Shown piece by piece: positions 39,101 to 50,329 of a stretch of DNA of 64,000 nucleotides. Within the stretch, counting starts at the first letter, position 1. Each line of letters opens with the position of its first letter. Below the pieces are notes generated by a model that ran no database searches, was not told the DNA's origin, and worked only from the letters and a program-made list of their open reading frames with translations. Position numbers and translations under genes: made by a program. Source of the DNA: Phycomyces blakesleeanus NRRL 1555(-) (lineage: Eukaryota > Mucoromycota > Mucoromycetes > Mucorales > Phycomycetaceae); the NCBI RefSeq assembly GCF_001638985.1, contig NW_017265154.1, forward strand, positions 62,001-126,000, written 5' to 3'.

Positions 39101-39374
39101 AGGTGCTGTTGTTATGATTTCCCATTCCAAAGAATTCGTTTCCGCACTCTGCCCAGAAACCTGGAAGCTCGAGGGTGGCAAACTTTACAAGGACGGAAAG
39201 TCTGCTGTCGAGGACGAGAAGCAGGTTGATGATGCTGCTGTCAAGGCCAAGTTGAGCAAGAAGAAGAAGAAGACCAGAAACGAGGTCAAGGACCAAGAAA
39301 TCCGCCGTCGTGCTCGCCATCTGAAGTGGTTGATCGAAGGTGGTGCCAAGGAGCCTGATACCGACAGCGACTAA
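36154..39374 (+). CDS. NEW1: New1/Elf1-type ABC-F translation factor (eEF3 relative)
   Basis: A soluble ABC ATPase that acts on ribosomes. Exons 36154-38625 and 38700-39374 give 1048 residues. HEAT repeats span about 1-430. ABC1 has Walker A GTNGAGKS (485-492) and LSGGW/LLLDEPTNHLD. ABC2 has Walker A GPNGAGKS (about 727) and LSGGQ (912-916). The ABC2 chromodomain-like insert reads YEIKWKNLRHKFNTW, followed by LLELGFQKLVQQFDDKEASREG. These, plus MWNNSHMLVLDEPTNFLD and a C-terminal TRNEVKDQEIRRRARHLKWL, match New1 (budding yeast) and Elf1 (fission yeast), not canonical eEF3 with its poly-Lys tail. The N-terminal Gln/Asn prion-like region of budding-yeast New1 is absent. GC-rich codon use indicates high expression. 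Confidence 0.92.
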
Positions 39375-40084
39375 AACAAAAAAAAAACCCCCCAAGAACC
39401 CAAGAACCCAAAAAAAAGCAAGCATATAACAAGTATTTACTTTGTATGCTTGTTTTTGTTTGTTACAGTACCGCTTTTCTTCTTTATACTATTCTCTTAC
39501 CGAATAACCAAAAAATCCCTTTGTTCTTATTTCTTTTTTTTATCTTTATTTCGTTTACTCACTCACACACATACTCTCTCTCTCTCTCTGTCACACACAC
39601 ACACACTTATTCACTTTCGCTCTCTGTTTTCTTTCATCTTATATTACTCATATTAAAATGCCTGCATTCTTTGTTCCTGTCACTTTTGATATGTCTTGGC
39701 TTTATTGCTTATTCCTATTTTTCCCTCTCTTTTCATTACTCACAATTTATAGATAGATAGACTTTCATGTTCAATAATAATGATATTGTCATTTAACATA
39801 ATCATTTTGTTTACACAACCAATTGTCTTGTTCTTTACTTCTGTTTGGCTTGGCTTGGCTTGGTTTGGTTTGGTTTGATTTATTTGACAAAAAGAAAGAA
39901 AGAGAAAAATAAGTATATGCTATGGACAATATATGTATAGTTTGTGTAATAATAATATATATATATTACATCTAGAATATATATATATATAAAAAAGAAA
40001 GGCAAAAAAAGCAAGGCAAAGAATGAAGAAGAAAAAAGATAAATGATAAAAATCAAGCAAAGAATATATATAATAGCGAAAAGT
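39375..40084. other. Convergent 3' flanks of NEW1 and the Myb gene
   Basis: Contains CT/CA dinucleotide tracts near 39573-39605 and GGCTT/GGTTT units near 39848-39875. The open frames are repeat-derived. No gene. Confidence 0.5.
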
Positions 40085-43000
40085 CTATGTTGCATTGTGG
40101 GGTCCCAGCGTGCCAGTTGCCCATCGTTTTGGAGTTGAGATTGGTGAAGGAGGCCTATAGGGTCCTTGAGGTAGATGTGGATGATGAAGATCGGACAAGT
40201 TGTTATTGTCGTGGGGGTGATAATGATGCTGGGTAGGTGGTGTGTTGTCAGGAGCACATCGCATAGCTAAACCACTTGGTGGTATTGCTCCGAGTGGGCT
40301 TGCCTTTGAGACGGCTGGGGAGTTGTGGGTTCTGGCTTGCATGTCTTCATTGGAATCCAAAAGAGCGGCAATGGATGGTGATTGCCGTGCATCTGCCGCC
40401 CCAGAACCAGCACCAGCAGCAGCCGTATCAGCAGTTTTTCCGGAATCTGCCTCAATAATTTTCCATCTTTCACGGCATTGGTATGCTGACCGACCTACCT
40501 TGCTAGAAACCTCTTTCCAGCTGTCTGTACCATAAGCATCTACTGCTTGTCTCAAAAGATCATCCTGATCTTTAGTCCACAAAGCTGGGCGCGCTTTCTT
40601 AGATGCGGGCTCTCCCGTTTGTTGCTTTTGTTTCGATTTTTTAACCTCTTGCTTGAGCTCTAAAAGGATGATTGTAAATAAATATATATTCCTACATATA
40701 CATATACACATGCCTATTCATTCATTCCTCTATTGACTAACTCACTAACTCATATATATATATATATATCTGTGGATTTTCATCTCACGTTCCTCAGTTA
40801 AAGAATAAAAACAAAAAGCGAAAAATCCATCTGCCTACCCACCTTTGTCTGATTTTGGAAACTCGAGGTTAGGAATTGATAATAAAGTATTTGCTAGGTC
40901 AATTGAACGCTTTGATCTTTTTTGATCTTCGCACGGTTTGTCCTCCAGATCGTTTGCTGCGCTTGACATGGACAACGGTGATTTTGGTGCAGTTTCATTT
41001 TCTGTGAGATGTCTTGGAATCGCATCTTTAGGTTTGTCAGGCTTATCTTTGTTAAAATCAGGGTCACTCAGCATTTGGTCAGCCACAATTCCCAAGCTAT
41101 CCAAAGCTGATAAGGTATGGGGCCGTATATCACTACGCATCTTTGGTGAGTATTGTTGCTGGAAAAGGTATGGTGGGCCTTTGCGCCGTTGTTTTCCAAA
41201 AGTCGGTGAACGAACGACGATCGAAGGTGGTTGAAATGCTTCAGAAAAGTGATGGTTGTGGCTCTGATTATGATTATGATTCTGGTGCTGGTGCTGGTGC
41301 TGGTACTGGTTCTGATGTTGGTACTGGTACTGGTAGTGATGGTTTTGGTAAGATTCCAAAGCTTCGTGTAGGTAGTCCAACTCTGCGTCTCGTGCCGAAA
41401 GCCGTAGATGGGCCAGATGAAGTTTGCGCCGAAAAACCACACGCTCTTTTAACAGTGTTTCTTTATCCAATTTAGAATCCTATATAAAGATTTAATAATC
41501 ATACTTTGTTAATACTTTTCTTTTCTTATTTTCTTCTCTTTTTGACATGTGTATATAAAAAAATATGTACGATAATAAACCGTAAACTTAATAACTACCT
41601 CGGCTGATACTTCCATCGTCTCGATTCTCTGTAGTGTTCCACTCAATCTTTTGAGTTTTCTGGCTAGAGCCTCGGTATCTTTGTGTGACATTCTAACCTC
41701 GGCAAGATAACGAAGTCGCTGCTCATTTTCCTGTGTAAAAAAAACAATAGAACGCCAAATTCACAAGTTATTATCATTATCACTATTTTCATCGTTACTA
41801 TCATTAAATCAAATAATAAATAATATTAATAATAATAGTAAAAAAAGAAAAAAGAAAAGAAGAATTGGATGAGAGACTTGCAGACATCAGGTAGATATTT
41901 CGCATAGTTTCCATGGCTTGTACGTCTACTGAGCCAGCTTGGGACTGTTGTTGTAGCTGGGCTGCCTGAGACTGGATAATGGCCTCGAGGTATCTCTGTC
42001 GATCTAAACTATCCTTGAGCTGTAAATTATAAATTAATATTATATTGGCATAAATACACACACACACAAGCACGCGTACACACGAAAGTACTCACATACA
42101 TCTGTGTATGCGTGTGTGTGTGTGTGCTTAATTCAATATAGCCAAAAGTCAAGTACCTCACGACGTAGTTCTTCTGTTGAACCCATTCTGTTCCATGTGT
42201 CGTTTGGAAATGGAGTGGCATACTCGCACTAGGTAAAAGTAGAAGAAGAAGAAAAAAAGTACAATTCAATTCGATCCAATCCAATTCAATTCAAATGATT
42301 ATTATATTCTTTCGTTTAAGAATAAGCTCTTACTGGATATTGAAGGGTTGATGGGATAGATATTGGCTCTGTTTGTGGATCTGTGGTGAGAAAAGACCGT
42401 GGATGCGTCCTGGGTGAATATGGATGATCTCCGCTCACAGACGGAATTCCAAATAGCTCAGCGTGTGACCGGGCAAAAGGCTGTTGGTGCTGCTGGTGCT
42501 GCTGCGGAGAATGCATTGCATGATCCTGATTGACAGCTGGTGACAAGGTAGACCGTGCTGCGTGCATTTGTGCTTGTAATTGTGCTTGTGCTTGTGCTTG
42601 TGCTTGTGCATGGGCATGGGCATGAGCATGAGCTTGGGCTTGGGCTTGGGCGTGCTCTTGTGTTTGGATCATGGACGGTGCAGATGCTCCTAGCATTGAC
42701 TGTCCCCCTGGTAGTAATGATGGATTTAATGATGATACTGGTACTGCTGCATTTAGATTGTTTGGTTTACAAGTTGGATCGTCTAAGAGTACAAGATCGA
42801 TTTTCCATTTTGCATGTTCTCCCCACTTTTCAATCTTTTGTGTTGTTGTTGTAATAATTTTAGTAGTAGAAAAATTGTATACATGTATAATTTAATAAAG
42901 GAGAGACGAATGAAAGTTAATCATAAAATATGTATATGAAAATTGTGCTTCTTTATTTCTTTGTGCTTCATTTGCCTCTATATTTTCTCTCTCTTCCTCT

Positions 43001-43189
43001 TCCTTTACTTTATTATTATTATTTTTTAATTTTTTTTTAGTCGCATTATATTTCTTTTATATATTTTACCTGTTGGCGCACGGACTGTAGAATTGCATTA
43101 AGTTGGTCGGGAGAAGTAGTCGCGTCTGATTTTTGTGGTTCGGGTGGGTGGATCGAGTTATTGGTTTGTCTAACGGTGGCTGGCTGCAT
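40085..43189 (-). CDS. Myb/SANT-domain protein with coiled coil and low-complexity tracts
   Basis: Seven exons (43189-43070, 42834-42334, 42228-42157, 42019-41882, 41730-41599, 41479-40843, 40659-40085) give 724 residues. An N-terminal segment IEKWGEHAKWKIDLVL is followed by a His/Ala/Gln dipeptide tract and Pro/Ser-rich sequence. A coiled-coil region (ELRREL...QRYLEAIIQ, EALARKLKRLSGTLQRIE) comes next, then a Tyr/His/Gln/Asn repeat. The single Myb/SANT domain near residues 548-595 reads ALWTKDQDDLLRQAV, WKEVSSKVGRSAYQCRERW. It is probably a DNA- or chromatin-binding nuclear protein. Intron 4 begins GCAAGT and is a frame-supported GC-AG intron. No orthologue is recognised. Confidence 0.82.
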
Positions 43190-43963
43190 CACTGCTCTTG
43201 GTTATCGAGAATAACCCGGTAGAGATGATGAAGAAGGTGAAATCGATAGTCTTGTGATTGTGGCTGTGGTTGAATAAACCAACAAACAAGCAAACAAGCA
43301 AACAAGCAAAATCAGCAAAAAATGTAATAATAAAAAAAAAGAGGCAAAAAATAAATTGGAGAATTACTATCCAACAACAAGAAGCTTATTATTTTAACTA
43401 TTATTAATGATGGATAAAGAAGTTCTTTTGCTTAAGAAAAATAATATATATTTATATGTGTATATATATGTGCGTGTGTGTGTATGCGTGTGTGCGTTTG
43501 TGTTGTCCTTTAGCAAATTGATTTTAAACGCGTTATGAGAATAATAAGAATATTGGAAATAGTAATAGTAACAGCTGTAATAAAAAAAAAGTAATAGGAA
43601 GAAGGAGAAATGAATTGAATTGGAATTATAAAAGAAATAGATATAGAAATAGAAATGGAGTGCATTGCTTCGAGAATAATGATAATGACGTCATGAGTTC
43701 GCTTCAACCAATTGTCCAAGCAAGTAGGTGAGCAATCGCAAATGTATGTATGTATATATGTATATACACATGAATTTATCAGTTATAAAGAATATAGTAT
43801 TAATGGGATATTATAGATAAAAGGGTAGACAGATAGATGTATTCACACACGCACAGAAATAGATAGGTAGATACATGACCTTCCAAAGTTATAGTCCGAC
43901 AATTGGTAACACGTCTTTTATGTATTACTTGCTCCTTGTTCTTACTCTTTTCTCTTTCTTATC
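43190..43963. other. Bidirectional promoter of the Myb gene and NIT1
   Basis: A 774-bp divergent spacer. It contains AAACAAGC repeats near 43283-43310, GT/TA dinucleotide tracts near 43445-43500 and a perfect palindromic CRE (TGACGTCA) at 43686-43693. Confidence 0.5.
43686..43693. promoter_or_regulatory. Palindromic CRE (TGACGTCA)
   Basis: The full 8-bp ATF/CREB palindrome lies 271 bp upstream of the NIT1 ATG and about 500 bp upstream of the Myb-gene ATG. Function is inferred from the motif only. Confidence 0.4.
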
Positions 43964-45287
43964 ATGTTGGCAGCTGTAGGACAGTTTTGCGCCACGTCTT
44001 CTGTGGCTCTTAATAGGCAGATATGTAATGGTCTGGCCTCAAAAGCAGCCCTTCTTGGTGCAAAGGTGTGACCATTTTATTCCCACAATACACGATTGCT
44101 CTGATTGTAATGATGATAATCATTATCATTATAAATATTGAAAAAAAAAATCAATTGAAGTATATAAGAAATTTGTACATTACGAATGAGACTTAATTTT
44201 CTGTGGTCAAGTGTAGATGTTGTTTTTACCAGAGGCATCTGATTTCATCTCAGAGTCTAAAGAACAGACATTCTCCTTGACAACTAACCTCACAGACTCT
44301 GTATTTCTTGGAGATATGAAACAGGCTGCCAAACAAAATAATATTTGGGTGTCTGTGGGTGTACATGAAAAGGTTGCTTGTCTTTACCATTACTAGTATT
44401 ACTATTATCTTTATTACTTACATTAAATTTTCCCTTCGCCTTGGCCTTTGTTCTTGGTCTTGTTTTCGCTTTTGTCTCCTTCATCCTTCCTTACATTATA
44501 TTGTAGGCAAAATCACCAAATCAAATTTACAATACCCATGTAATTATTGATGCTTTAGGAGAGATTGTTGCTGAGTACCGCAAGATCCATTTATTTGATG
44601 TGGACATCAAGAATGGTCCACGTCTAATGGAAAGCGAGACAACCCTCAAGGGTCCAAGTCTAGGAAAGGTTGTCCCAAGTCCACTCGGAAAAATTGGTCT
44701 TCAGACGTGTTACGACTTGCGCTTTGCAGAACAATCGATTGCCCAGCGTCAAAGAGGGGCAGAGATATTGACATTCCCTAGTGCATTTACGATCAAGACA
44801 GGAGAAGCACACTGGGGTAAGCCAATTGTGATAACTATTACCGAAAATAAAAATAAAAAGAATAGATGATATATATATATATGGCTTTAGCTACTCATAA
44901 TAATAACAATTACATTTAAACTTTAATGCATTTGATAAGAGATCCTTTTGAGAGCGCGTGCGATTGAAACACAGACTTTTGTGATTGCTGCTGCTCAAGT
45001 TGGCCAGCACAATCCAAAGAGAGCTAGCTATGGGCACGCCATGGTAAATAATTATATGATTATATAATTACATATAAGAGAAAGAAAATAATAATGTTAT
45101 AATTCCAAGCTAATAATTAAATGATGCTTAGATTGTGGACCCATGGGGAACAGTTTTGGCTCAATGCGAGAACAGTGGAGAACCAAGCTTAGCGATTGCA
45201 CCTATAGATCTTACCTTCCAGCAAACATTGAGAGTTCAAATGCCAGTAATGGAGCATCGTCGTCATGATATATATCCTGCTCTTTGA
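43964..45287 (+). CDS. NIT1: Nit1-type nitrilase-superfamily amidase
   Basis: Nit1 family amidases hydrolyse deaminated glutathione as a metabolite-repair step. Exons 43964-44065, 44217-44372, 44507-44816, 44940-45043 and 45132-45287 give 275 residues, the normal size. The catalytic triad is visible: Glu40 in FLPEASDF, Lys112 in EYRKIHLFD, and Cys154 in [10 protein letters not shown]. Other family blocks are GPRLMES, FPSAFT and [15 protein letters not shown]. The N-terminus [13 protein letters not shown] starts directly in the first beta strand, so the protein is probably cytosolic. Substrate assignment follows from family resemblance; a close Nit2-type omega-amidase is less likely because of the LFDVDI block. 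Confidence 0.93.
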
Positions 45288-45615
45288 TACATACACCTTG
45301 TCTTATCTTGCACTTCTTTTTAAAACAATTAAAAATAGAATAGAATAGAATAAAAACTGCTTGAGAATTTCTTACTGACAAAATGTTGGCCCTTTTTTTT
45401 TCTTTCTTATTCTTTATATCTGTTATTGCATTGTGCCTTGAATGGTACGACGTGACTGACTGAGTAAAGATGGAGTGTACACCAAATTCACGTACACAAT
45501 CAATCAATCATTGGCCTCCACTCCCATTCTAGTAGAGATTTTTTTTAAATTTTTTTTTAATTTTATTATTTATATATACATATAATCTTGTTTATAAATT
45601 CCAAACAAATTGAAC
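45288..45615. other. Short spacer between NIT1 and the WD40 gene
   Basis: AT-rich, with a TAGAA repeat near 45330-45350. It holds the NIT1 3' untranslated region and the WD40 promoter. No gene. Confidence 0.5.
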
Positions 45616-48318
45616 ATGTCAGACCATAGTGATTTCGTTGAGCCATCCAGTCCTCCTATTACAAAAGAAACGCGAAAACTTCGAAAGAAAAAAGTGTTTT
45701 TAGATGACGAACTGTCAAATGAAGAGAGTGATGAAGTCGTGACAGATGAAGATTCGGTTGACCAGGTTGACACTGATGATCTACTCGAAGAAGCCGAATC
45801 TGTTCCTCCATTCAGACCTACACTTGTTAAACGTAAAGTCAAGGCAAAGAGAAGAGCTGTCCAACCAAAGGTAAGTTGTAACGTACACGTATGTACATAT
45901 ATATATATATGTGTGTGTGTGAGCTTAACTAAAATAATTTCATTGAACAAAATTATTAAAATAAAATGAAATAAAATAAACTGTCTTGTCTATACATAAG
46001 AAAAAGGCAGCAGTAACTCCACAAAAGGCAAAAGTTGACAAGGGCAAAAAGGTTGAATTTATCATTACTATTATCATTACTCATTATAATAATAATAATA
46101 ATAATAATTTTTTTCTTTAAAAATATCAGTGATTAATTAATTAACTATATATATATGTATATATATGTATACTCATTTGTGTGTATTTGAACAACACAGG
46201 TCAAGAAGAAGGTTGAATATATTCCAGAGCAAGTTAAACAATTGGCAGCTGAATTTCCAGATAATTATTGGAAATTTCATGCAGACACGAGCTATGATAT
46301 GATTGACACTATTAATGAAGACTGTCCTCTACAGTCTATTCCTTGTAATATGAGCGATCAGGGCAAGTGGAATTATTCAATATTATTAATAATAAACTCT
46401 TTATTTCTTAAAGGATTCAATGCTTTATTTATACTATCATCAGTCTAATTGGGTGTGTTTATATATGCATTAGCTCCTATAACAAGTATGTCTATTTCGC
46501 CTGATGGTACCTTGCTTGCCACCTTCTCCAATGTGGGGGCTATCAAGATTTGGGACATAGAAGACGATTTCCGAATGGTTCGCAAGTTACGTGACATGGA
46601 AGAAATGCACATTGATGAGTTTTATTGCGGAAAATTTGTCTCAGAAAGCCAGGCACTATTGGTGACAGGTGGCAAGCTAAAGGACCGCCACAGATTTTCT
46701 GTTCAGGATGAAGATAATCATATTCTACCATGCCCCATAAAAGTAAGACAGAAAGAGAGAGTATCTTGTAAAGTTTTTTTTTAATTTTTTTTCCGAACAA
46801 TCATTTGTTGTACTAGGTGTTTGATATTCAAGAAAACAAAGTGCTCAGTCGTTTGGATGGGCACATGGAAGAAATTTTGTGCATAAAGGCACTGATGTTC
46901 AAAAATGAAAACTACTACATATCCACCAGTCAAGATGGGTACATTATCAAATGGCATATGGATTCTAACTGGTCGCAAGTATCAAATCTTACTATACACA
47001 CACACATATATATATATAGTCTGTAAAAAAAAAAGATGTATAACTTACTAAAAAAAAGCAAACCTTTGTGGGGTCAAAATATAGTACTCTCTTAGACTCG
47101 ACACGCATGGAAGATGGTATCACTTGCATGGCATTTACAGTCTCTTTCCTTCCTAACACAGGAAATAAGTACTTTATGGGTGCTTGTGATGAGCATCTAC
47201 GGTTGTATGATTTCGAAGAAGCTCAGGTACAAAATTATGAAAAATAAGAAAGAATATTGATAATTCTAATGATAGAATTAACTCTTTTTGTTTTGTTTTT
47301 ATTTCTTGTATTAAAACCAACAACAATAACATACAATGGAAAATATAGCTACTACAAACATTCGAGGACATGTACTCATCTTATTGTGATTGTGGTAAAT
47401 TTGTAAAATGGCTTGATGCAGCTGCCTTTGAATCGGCAAGAAAGAATGAAGACGACGCAGAAGAGATGATTGATGTGGTGAGTTGTGATGAAAATGAAGA
47501 CATGGGTTATGCATGGTTTATCAGCCGAGGTGCAGAAATGTGTGATGTCAGCGAGGGTGTCTGTAAGTTATTTTTTAAAGCAATCGTTACAAGACATGTA
47601 TACAAAACAAATGTATAAAATCTAAAGCAACTAACAATTTTATACTTTTTTTTTCTTTGATGTATAAGCTTCATTACCCAATTCGGCTACTCTTCACAAG
47701 TTGATCTATCCAACCGAAACAGGAGGTAAATTTGTATTGGAACAGATTAAGAAGTACAAGCACGAAGAGTAAGTACACCCGCACAATCAAACACACATAT
47801 ATATATAAAGCTTATTGCAATACAATAATAATAATTCCATATAAAAGTTACCACGCCAATTCATGGTTAGTCAAGGTTACTTCTAATGGGCGATATCTTT
47901 TGGCACCTACAATCTACGGCCAGATCTTTGTATTCAACATGTTCCATGGTCAGTTGACAGCTATTCTAAAAGATCATGAAGGTAAATCGCATTTGTGCAC
48001 AAGATATATAAAAGAAAAGAAAAGACTGATTTGTATCTGTATCTGCTTTAAAAAGATGTTGAGGTCCGTGATGTAATATTTCACCCATACCGTCCTTTGA
48101 TTTTCTCAAGTGGTGATGGTAAAGTCGTTGAATGTTTCATATATCTAATTATTACTATTACTATTATTCTTTTGTGCAAGTGCGATTGTTTCAATTAGCT
48201 GATCATTATTTGTTGTGTTGTAATATGTGTAGATGGTTGTGTCAAGGTCTACAGCTATAAAAATCTAGTGACAGATGATATTGAAGCTGATCTGCTTGTT
48301 GGAAAGGACAGTACATGA
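45616..48318 (+). CDS. WD40-repeat protein with charged N-terminus
   Basis: Eleven exons (45616-45870, 46001-46051, 46200-46362, 46474-46742, 46817-46978, 47059-47226, 47349-47562, 47669-47768, 47848-47981, 48056-48118, 48233-48318) give 554 residues. Residues 1-105 are acidic then Lys-rich. WD-type blades follow, for example MSISPDGTLLATFSNVGAIKIWD, YYISTSQDGYIIKWH, ACDEHLRLYDFEE, YGQIFVFN and SSGDDGCVKVYS. An insertion rich in acidic residues splits two blades. The role is probably as a scaffold in a larger complex; I do not recognise the orthologue. Intron 3 begins GCAAGT, and the adjacent GT alternative gives a stop. At intron 5, GCAAGT (with a later acceptor) and GTATCA both keep the frame. 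Confidence 0.83.
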
Positions 48319-48433
48319 TGAATAATAAGATTAAGATTAAGACAACATAGAATTCTTTCTTGTCAAAAACGTTACTTTTAGGCTTGTTTGTGTATGTTTA
48401 TATACATAAACATAATATACATATGCATATACG

Positions 48434-48468
<35 letters not shown>

Positions 48469-48806
48469 CTATACATATAGACGTATACATACGCATATAC
48501 ATGCACATGTACATGTACATACATATATAATAATATTAAAACCAGATATTAAAACATGCTGCTTAATCCAAATCAACTTTTTTTTAATGGGTACTCTTAT
48601 TAAGGATGTGGGTGACTCAAGAGGTATTCTACAGACAGACACAGACAAATACACAGAGACAAGATATAATTTAATACAGATATATAATTATTATAAATAT
48701 AAAGAAAATAAAAGAAGAAATAGGAATGCAAATGCAAATAGATATAGATATAGACAAGATATAGACATATTTATTCATTTATTTATTTAAGAAGAAGAAG
48801 AAAAAG
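48319..48806. other. Convergent region with CATATA repeat
   Basis: Holds an ACATAT/ACATGT hexamer repeat over about 48415-48525 between the stops of the WD40 and copper-fist genes. A GTAAGA donor at the end of the copper-fist frame and a CTGTCTGTAG acceptor near 48637 mean that gene's last exon may extend into this region. Confidence 0.5.
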
Positions 48807-50329
48807 TTAATAATTAATCTTACCTTCGCACATATCTTGGAAACAATCTGAGCAATTTGAAAGACTCTTCTGACACCCACAGCCACACAACATTACTCCG
48901 TCTTGATCCATGACCGCAGCCGGGCGGTTTAGAGCTGTACTTCCTGGATGTGGTTTACATGTCGCACACCTACAATCATCACCACAGCTACATGGTTTTA
49001 AATGATGAATTTTGTGATTATGACCATTGCCATTGCCATTGACATTGCCGTGGTTATAACTGTGGCTGTGGTCATGGTCATGGTCATGGTTATGGTTGTG
49101 GTCGTGGTCGTGGTTATGGTGCGTAAATCGACTGTAGATTTTATTCATCAAGTCTTCTGAACTGGTATGCGACAGTTCGCCCAGGACATCTGTGCAGTTT
49201 ACTGTTGTCAGTTGATGGTCCTCAGGTTTGTAGATCGGGGTGTCGCTGTCCAGATCGTCCAGTGGATCGTGGATTGGAATTGCGAAGTGGCGACGACTCT
49301 GCGGCAGGCCAGCTGACGCTGCGTCTTTTCGAAAAGTAAATTGGTCGGGATTGTCGAGTGGGATAGGAGAAGCATGACGATCGCAGGGTGGAGTGACAGT
49401 GCCGTCTGAACTACTCGAGGACATGTAAAAGTCACGGGTCTGATTCTGACCTGGTGGGTTACAAATGCAAAAGGGTAAAGAGCGGTCACAGTGGGTACAC
49501 GACGACAGGAGATCTACACAGACAAGGCTTTTAAATTAGATTTACATATACAGATAGGTGTAATGTACACACACAGGGTAAGATATATTTAGAGAGGTAG
49601 GTATAGAGGTAGATGTATATATAATTATATATAATTATATATTTATATAGATAGATAGATAAAGAGAGAGAGAGAGAGATTATTGTCAATCCTTTGTTTG
49701 TATTAGAACCTACCTTTTCCACTAGGGTATCCTGTACCTGATAAAGAAGGATAGCTAGACAGGGGTGGTTGAATGGCTATGGAGAAGAATAAGGGTTAGA
49801 AATGTCAGGTATACTTAATTACAAGTAAGTAAGTAAGCAAGCAAGCAAGCTTTGCTATTTATGTATTTATTTATTATATATAAATATAAGTATAAAAAGA
49901 TTGAAGAAAAGAAGCAGTTTTCTTCTTCTCTTTCTTCTCTTTCTTCTTCTTACATTGGGACTTTCGTGTAGTACAGATACACTTGATGTGCATCTGTTTT
50001 GTCTTTCTTAGTTCTCTACATTCAGCGCATTGTGAGACTGGTCTGCCTTTCTTTTTGATTTCAATTAGTTCACGATCAGCATGAAGACAACCTGAGGAGC
50101 GATGACCCTGAAAGCGACCAAGCGACCAACCAACCAAAGAACGAACGAACGAACGAACGAACGAACGAATGAATGAAATGATATTCATGTATTAAACGAG
50201 AAAGAATCAAACAAAAGACGAGAGCTTATTAGAATATTGGTTTGCTTGTTCTTCATCATCACAGGGTACCTTTATGCATGTTAAGCAAGCGAATTTCTTC
50301 ACAACACCTTCTTCATCAGTAATGTACAT
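48807..50329 (-). CDS. Copper-fist transcription factor with His/Asp-rich and Cys-rich regions
   Basis: A fungal copper-sensing DNA-binding regulator of the Mac1/Ace1/Cuf1 class. Exons 50329-50270, 50107-49954, 49776-49714 and 49513-48807 give 327 residues. The copper fist is residues about 1-65: ACLTCIKGHRSSGCLH, KKKGRPVSQCAECRELRKTK and CIC. A Ser/Pro-rich middle is followed by a tract of about 25 residues made almost only of His, Asp and Asn. The C-terminus has CSCGDDCRCATCKPH, matching the Mac1-type C-x-C-x3-C-x-C-x2-C-x2-H copper-binding element, and another cluster CGCGCQ. The end is uncertain: read-through gives EGKINY, while splicing at GTAAGA gives EYLLSHPHP. Intron 1 contains a tandem GAAC repeat. 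Confidence 0.92.
50141..50168 (+). repeat. GAAC tetranucleotide microsatellite in an intron
   Basis: About seven perfect GAAC/ACGA units lie within intron 1 of the copper-fist gene, near its 3' splice site. Confidence 0.85.

Noticed and set aside
36154..39374. Canonical eEF3
   Set aside because: The ABC2 insert and C-terminal motifs match New1/Elf1, and the poly-Lys eEF3 tail is missing.
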